This document shows positions 59,846 through 64,000 of a DNA stretch of 64,000 nt, in pieces. Below the pieces are notes generated by a model. That model was not told where the DNA came from, ran no database searches, and saw only the letters and a program-made list of their open reading frames with translations. The position numbers and the translations under genes are program-made. The stretch lies in NCBI RefSeq assembly GCF_001419985.1, contig NZ_LJAL01000012.1, positions 1 through 64,000 on the forward strand, written 5' to 3'. Every line of letters starts with the position of its first letter. The stretch's first letter is position 1. Origin of the DNA: Loktanella sp. 5RATIMAR09. GTDB lineage: Bacteria; Pseudomonadota; Alphaproteobacteria; Rhodobacterales; Rhodobacteraceae.

Positions 59846-60871
59846 TCAGGCCGAGTCACGCAGGATCAGCTTGCCTTCTATTCTTGTGCTTTTCCAAGGT
59901 GATACCTCACCGTCAATCGCCTCAAAAAGCGCATCTGCGGCGTGTTTGGAAACGGCGTCGTAATCGTGTGAGATCGTGGTCAGCGGCGGACAGGTATAGC
60001 GCGAATGGGGATGACCGTCCTGTCCCGCCACACGAATCGCGCAGTCAGGCCCGCGCCCAACGCTGACATTGCGTTCGTAGCAAGCCGTCAAAAGCCCAAT
60101 TGCCAAACGGTCATTGCTGCACAGGATCGTATTTGTGTCAAAGCGACGGTTTGCCAAGGCATCATGCCCCCCAAGGCGCCCGATTTCCTCAAAACCCCAC
60201 CCCTCCCCTTCTACGGAAATCACCTGCGGCTTATGGCCAAACGTTTCCATCGCGGTCAGATAGGCCTGCCTGCGGCGATGCGCGTTGGGGTTTGCGGGGG
60301 TCTTCATTTCAAAGAAACAAGGGGGCTCACCAGTGCGACAGAGGTAATCGGTAATGTGGGAGGTGAACTGGAAATTATCCGAACCGACAAAGGCCAGACC
60401 CAGCTCATCAACGCTACTGTCAAAGATCAAAGTTGGCACATCATCGCAGAATTTCTCCAAGGCGACACGGTCTGACGCGCGGCCCAGCGGGGCCAGCAAA
60501 ACACCCGCTGGCTTCATGGAGCGCAGGTTGTCGAGAACTTCAACTTCCAAGGCAGGATCACCATGCGCGCTAAACAGCGTAGGCCGATAACCTGCATCAA
60601 TGCAGCGCTGTTCAAGATTGCGGGCGATCTCGGCGAAATAGGGGTCGGTCAGCAAAGGCACCACAATACCGACATTCTTGGTCAGCTTGCGGTTCTGGTT
60701 CATCGCAAAGATATTTGGCCGGTAGTCGTATTTCTCTACAGCCGCCTCGATCTTGTCACGGGTCGACTGGCGCACACTTTCCGGGTTGTTGAAAAACTTT
60801 GACACCGTCGGACGCGAAATCCCACTGACGGCCGAGAATTCCTCCATGTTCCTGATCTTTTTCTCAGCCAT
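59846..60871 (-). CDS. LacI family transcriptional regulator of the polyol operon
   Basis: A 341-residue repressor or activator with an N-terminal LacI helix-turn-helix (about residues 8-50: SAVSGISRPTVSKFFNNPE pieces, with RPNIFAM hinge region near residue 52) and a periplasmic-binding-protein-like ligand domain (about 65-341). The HTH fits the LacI family, though KFFN replaces the more common RVLN after the recognition helix. It is immediately upstream of smoE on the same strand, so it probably senses sorbitol or mannitol. The ATG at 60871 has GGAG 8 bases upstream. A palindrome in its leader suggests autoregulation. Confidence 0.92.
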   Translation of the reverse strand: MAEKKIRNMEEFSAVSGISRPTVSKFFNNPESVRQSTRDKIEAAVEKYDYRPNIFAMNQNRKLTKNVGIVVPLLTDPYFAEIARNLEQRCIDAGYRPTLFSAHGDPALEVEVLDNLRSMKPAGVLLAPLGRASDRVALEKFCDDVPTLIFDSSVDELGLAFVGSDNFQFTSHITDYLCRTGEPPCFFEMKTPANPNAHRRRQAYLTAMETFGHKPQVISVEGEGWGFEEIGRLGGHDALANRRFDTNTILCSNDRLAIGLLTACYERNVSVGRGPDCAIRVAGQDGHPHSRYTCPPLTTISHDYDAVSKHAADALFEAIDGEVSPWKSTRIEGKLILRDSA

Positions 60872-60919
60872 GGCTGTCTGTTCTCCTCGCCGCAAATTTC
60901 TTTACATCCGAAACAATTT

Positions 60920-60935
60920 CTTTGCGCGCGTCAAG
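60920..60935 (-). promoter_or_regulatory. Second copy of the polyol palindrome, upstream of the regulator gene
   Basis: TTTGCGCGCGTCAA (60921-60934) differs from the smoE operator at two positions. It lies about 50 bases before the regulator ATG and may be its autoregulatory site. Confidence 0.45.
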
Positions 60936-60970
60936 AATGAAGTTCTTGAAAGGTCTCTTTATACCGCAAA

Positions 60971-61002
60971 CAAAAAATGCGCCGCGGTTTCCCGCAGCGC
61001 AT
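60971..61002 (-). terminator. Intrinsic terminator of the 5'-nucleotidase gene
   Basis: Stem of 6 plus 4 bp with one C-A mismatch and a TTTC-type loop (60977-61002), followed on the minus strand by six T. It starts 21 bases past the gene stop. Confidence 0.8.
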
Positions 61003-61023
61003 CAGTTGTTCAACCTGAAAGGC

Positions 61024-62586
61024 TTAGCGCATGGTAATGCGGCCATCCGTATAAGGCTGGTAAGGTGCGTTGGCGGCAAGATACTCTGCCGTCACATCAG
61101 CCAGGTCAGGGCCAAAGTCATAGGCGTTCATCGCATCCTCGAACATGCTGTAGCCGTCACCACCGTTGCGTACGTAGTTGTTCGAAACGACACCATAGGT
61201 TGCGGTCAGGTCAATCGGTTCACCGCCGACCATCACGTCAGAGACGCGCGAACCGGGCTCGGCTGCGGCATCCACCGTAAAGGACATGCCTGCGACCTGA
61301 GGGAAGCGACCTGCACCCTCTTCGATCTGACCAACACCATTTTCAAGTGCTGCAACGATAGCTTCACCTGTCACTTCGAAAGTCGAAAGTGTGTTCTGGA
61401 ATGGAAGCACTGACAGCACTTCGCCCATTGTCACTTCACCGGCGTCGATGGTTGCACGCAGGCCACCACCGTTCTGGATTGCAATCTGGATACCCTGATC
61501 CTTGACGCGATCAAGCATCGCATCCGCCACAAGATTACCCATCGGGCATTCCATCGCACGGCACACATCGCGATCACCAACGACAACATCTGCTGTCTCG
61601 GCAACGATGCGGGTCTTCATTTCCTCAATCGGACCGGCAAGTTCGGCGACACGCGCAACGGCAGCCTCATCTTCGGCCACGCTGGCATCCAGCAAAATCG
61701 TGTCACCAGTCGCAGATGTCAGATTGCCGGCATCATCGAAAACAAGCGTCAGGTGGCCAATGTATTTGGAATAAGCGTAGGCCTGCACCACGGGCACATC
61801 GCCGACCATCGTCGGATAGGCCATCGCGCCTTCTTCTGTGTTTGAAAACAGCGTGTGAGAGTGCCCACCCACAACTGCATCAAGACCGGCGACGCTTTCA
61901 GCGAGCGCCATGTCTTTGGTCACACCAACGTGGGTCAGTGCGATAATCTTGGTGACGCCGTCCGCTTCCAGAGTGGCCACGTCCGCTGCAAGGCTTTCAG
62001 CCTCAGGCGTGAAAATCACCGCGTCCGATGGGCTTGACGTCTCTGCCGTATCGACCGCCAGCGCCGAGACGATGCCAATCCGCTCACCGCCGACTTCGAG
62101 AACGACATGATTCTCCACCTGACCTGCCAGAATGTTCGAGCTTGAAACGTCGATATTGCCCGAGATGACGGGGAATGACACGGCATCGGTCAGCTTGCGC
62201 AGTCCGGCGTCGCCATCATCAAATTCGTGGTTGCCGACAGCCATGACATCATAGCCGATCTGCTCCATGAACTCGGCCTCTACGTCCCCTTTGTAGGTCG
62301 TGTACATCAGGCTGCCCTGATACTGGTCGCCCGCATCAAGAAGAATGACGTTTTCGCCTGCCAGCTCTTCGCGCAATTCGTTGATTTTCGTAATCACCCG
62401 CGCAATGCCGCCAAAGCATTCGCCCGCCGCGTTATCTTCGGCGTTGCAGGTCGAGTCGAAACGGTTGATCGGCTCGATCCGGCTGTGCAGGTCATTCGTG
62501 TGGATGATATGCAAAGTGTAGTCGGCCGCAGCTGTGCTTGCCATCATGGCCATGGCACAGGTCGTCGTCATGATACGTAACATCAT
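61024..62586 (-). CDS. Secreted 5'-nucleotidase / cyclic phosphodiesterase family
   Basis: A 520-residue periplasmic metallophosphoesterase of the UshA/5'-nucleotidase family, removing phosphate from extracellular nucleotides. A signal peptide is visible (MTTTCAMAMMASTAAAD, cleavage near residue 21). Metal ligand motifs are complete: THNDLHSR-like HTNDLH near residue 27, GDQYQG near residue 85, GNHEFDDG near residue 117 and GGHSHT near residue 220. The C-terminal nucleotide-specificity domain (about 330-510) includes QNGGGLRATID and NNYVRNGGDGYSMF. An adjacent ATG pair at 62586/62583 gives the start. It has its own terminator and no operon partners. Confidence 0.93.
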   Translation of the reverse strand: MMLRIMTTTCAMAMMASTAAADYTLHIIHTNDLHSRIEPINRFDSTCNAEDNAAGECFGGIARVITKINELREELAGENVILLDAGDQYQGSLMYTTYKGDVEAEFMEQIGYDVMAVGNHEFDDGDAGLRKLTDAVSFPVISGNIDVSSSNILAGQVENHVVLEVGGERIGIVSALAVDTAETSSPSDAVIFTPEAESLAADVATLEADGVTKIIALTHVGVTKDMALAESVAGLDAVVGGHSHTLFSNTEEGAMAYPTMVGDVPVVQAYAYSKYIGHLTLVFDDAGNLTSATGDTILLDASVAEDEAAVARVAELAGPIEEMKTRIVAETADVVVGDRDVCRAMECPMGNLVADAMLDRVKDQGIQIAIQNGGGLRATIDAGEVTMGEVLSVLPFQNTLSTFEVTGEAIVAALENGVGQIEEGAGRFPQVAGMSFTVDAAAEPGSRVSDVMVGGEPIDLTATYGVVSNNYVRNGGDGYSMFEDAMNAYDFGPDLADVTAEYLAANAPYQPYTDGRITMR

Positions 62587-62736
62587 AGGTTCAGGTCCCC
62601 CAAGTTGGAATAAAGGCAGAGTGGCGAGGCGCATTGCGAGAGTCAATTTTAATAAATGCCTCCTAAAGTGGCCCTTGCGTCAACTGCCTGTGCGTGGATG
62701 CTTGACCAACGGATGTGTAAAAGCCATGACACGCGC

Positions 62737-63069
62737 ATGCTGATCTATAAAATATTCCGGGCCGATGAATGGGCCACCCTGCAGGCCGATGGCGAAACCG
62801 TTGGCGCACCGATTGATGTGGCTGACGGCTATATCCATTTTTCGACAGCCGAGACCGTGGCCGAAACGGCCGCCAAATATTTTTCCGGCGCAGACGGGCT
62901 GGTGCTGTTGGCGCTGGAATCAGACAGGCTTGATCCGCTGAAATGGGAGCCAGCACGCGAGAACGTTTTGTTTCCGCATCTTTACCGCAAACTGCGCATG
63001 GATGATTTGCTTTGGAGCAAACCCCTGCCACTCATTGATGGCGTACATCAGTTTCCGGCGTTGTCATGA
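62737..63069 (+). CDS. DUF952 domain protein
   Basis: A 110-residue protein that is DUF952 throughout. Core pieces are [16 protein letters not shown] near residue 4-19, [18 protein letters not shown] near residue 27-45, [19 protein letters not shown] near residue 68-85 and DGVHQFP near the end. Family members act as small hydrolase-like folds of unknown substrate. The ATG at 62737 gives the family start; the frame upstream has no similarity. The stop overlaps the pyrD start as ATGA, so pyrD is coupled to it, a common pair in Rhodobacterales. Confidence 0.88.
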   Translation: MLIYKIFRADEWATLQADGETVGAPIDVADGYIHFSTAETVAETAAKYFSGADGLVLLALESDRLDPLKWEPARENVLFPHLYRKLRMDDLLWSKPLPLIDGVHQFPALS

Positions 63070-64000
63070 AACTTCTGGAACAAATCGGTCTGCCTGCCCT
63101 GCGCAGGCTTGACCCAGAGGTGGCACACGGGCTTGCACTCACGGCGTTGAATACGGGGCTTGGTCCGCGCGGGGGGCCTGTGACCTCACCACGCTTGCAA
63201 ACCGTGCTGGCCGGTCTTGAATTGCCAAATCCCGTTGGGCTCGCCGCCGGCTTTGACAAAAACGCCACTGCTCTGCGGGCGCTGTCAAAAACGGGCTTTG
63301 GTTTTCTTGAGGTGGGTGCCGCAACCCCCCGCCCGCAACCGGGCAACCCGAAACCACGCCTGTTTCGCCTGACCGATGACAAAGCCGCGATTAACCGCTT
63401 CGGGTTCAACAACGACGGGATGGACGCAATTGCAACGCGTCTGGTCCAGCGCCCCAAGGGTGCGGTGATCGGCCTGAACCTCGGCGCGAATAAAGACAGC
63501 GCCGACAAGGCCGCTGATTTCGCCAAGGTACTGACACGCTGCGCCGCGCTGGTGGATTTTGCGACGGTCAATGTGTCTTCGCCTAACACAGAAAAATTGC
63601 GCGACCTTCAAGGCAAGGCCGCACTTGCCGCGCTGCTCGACGGCATGATGCAGGCACGCGCGGCGTTGGCAAACCCGATCCCTGTGTTTCTCAAAATCGC
63701 ACCGGATTTGAACAACGACGAGGTCGCAGAAGTGGCCGAGGTTGCGAACGCATCAGGCATTGATGCCATCATCGCCACGAACACCACCCTCGATCGCGCG
63801 GGCCTGCATGGGCCCCATAAGGCTGAAATGGGCGGGCTATCTGGCCAGCCGCTTTTTGAAAAATCCACAAGGGTTCTGGCACAACTGTCAGGGCTGACCA
63901 CCCTACCGCTGATCGGTGTGGGTGGTGTCGGATCGGCGGAACAGGCCTATCAGAAAATCCGTGCGGGTGCTTCTGCGGTGCAGCTTTACACCGCCCTTGT
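63066..64000 (+). CDS. pyrD: Dihydroorotate dehydrogenase (quinone), cut by the window edge
   Basis: PyrD class 2 is the membrane-bound, quinone-linked enzyme of pyrimidine synthesis. The 311 codons visible run from [21 protein letters not shown] (amphipathic N-terminal helix for membrane contact) through [12 protein letters not shown] near residue 58, [12 protein letters not shown] near residue 80, [11 protein letters not shown] near residue 110, [13 protein letters not shown] (catalytic serine) near residue 170, and [26 protein letters not shown]. No stop is reached by 64000; family length near 350 means only about 40 residues are missing. Confidence 0.96.
   Translation, partial: MKLLEQIGLPALRRLDPEVAHGLALTALNTGLGPRGGPVTSPRLQTVLAGLELPNPVGLAAGFDKNATALRALSKTGFGFLEVGAATPRPQPGNPKPRLFRLTDDKAAINRFGFNNDGMDAIATRLVQRPKGAVIGLNLGANKDSADKAADFAKVLTRCAALVDFATVNVSSPNTEKLRDLQGKAALAALLDGMMQARAALANPIPVFLKIAPDLNNDEVAEVAEVANASGIDAIIATNTTLDRAGLHGPHKAEMGGLSGQPLFEKSTRVLAQLSGLTTLPLIGVGGVGSAEQAYQKIRAGASAVQLYTAL

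Overview
The window reads as chromosomal DNA of a marine alphaproteobacterium of the Rhodobacterales (Roseobacter group, something like Loktanella/Yoonia). Pointers are the polyol operon of the Rhodobacter smo/mtl type, the division and cell wall (dcw) order with a DUF2484 gene after murC, and a DUF1127 gene followed by a CcsR-type (CCUCCUCCC) small RNA array. The taxonomic call is an inference from gene content, not from a search. I see no transposase, integrase, phage gene, CRISPR array, rRNA or tRNA. Nearly all of the window is ordinary core or metabolic DNA.

Layout. 1-4.3 kb: cobT (cobalamin), an M24 aminopeptidase P and a DUF427 protein on the plus strand, meeting a ClC chloride channel gene on the minus strand. 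After a 654-base stretch without a gene come recN, bamD and lpxC (minus). From 10.4 to 31.8 kb lies the dcw cluster, read right to left: mraZ, rsmH, ftsL, ftsI, murE, murF, mraY, murD, then a plus-strand flavoprotein gene (BaiN/HI0933 type) as an interruption, then ftsW, murG, murC, DUF2484, three small related membrane protein genes, murB, ddl, ftsQ, ftsA and ftsZ. The upstream two of the murB-side genes have a promoter bracketed by two identical-arm palindromes. mraZ has a long leader with a 13-bp hairpin and a U run.

32.4-36.4 kb: a GNAT acetyltransferase and the Mrp/ApbC Fe-S carrier (minus); then a DUF1127 gene with seven tandem CCUCCUCCC hairpins ending in an intrinsic terminator; an unknown two-span membrane protein; and a divergent Lrp/AsnC regulator with a RhtB/LysE exporter. 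36.4-41.3 kb: a complete urease operon ureDABCEFG (minus). 41.6-52 kb: a GH13 alpha-glucosidase (plus) facing a glycogen operon glgB-glgC-glgA-glgX-pgm (minus). The alpha-glucosidase and glgB genes carry the same LacI-type palindrome upstream. 52-60.9 kb: an AGE-family sugar isomerase and the sorbitol/mannitol operon smoEFGK-smoS-mtlK with its own LacI-family regulator and a different palindrome. 61-64 kb: a secreted 5'-nucleotidase, a DUF952 protein and the start of pyrD, which runs off the window.

How it fits together: polyols enter by SmoEFGK and are oxidised to fructose and related ketoses by SmoS and MtlK. The adjacent AGE isomerase and glycogen operon lie on the route from hexose to storage polymer, and the alpha-glucosidase feeds glucose into it. 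The strongest points for a second look are the seven-copy small RNA array (34.4-34.7 kb), the three related small membrane proteins and their bracketed promoter in the dcw cluster (16.3-17.4 kb), and the two LacI-type operator sets. Coordinates of starts were adjusted by hand where a better codon with a ribosome site or a stop/start overlap was visible.
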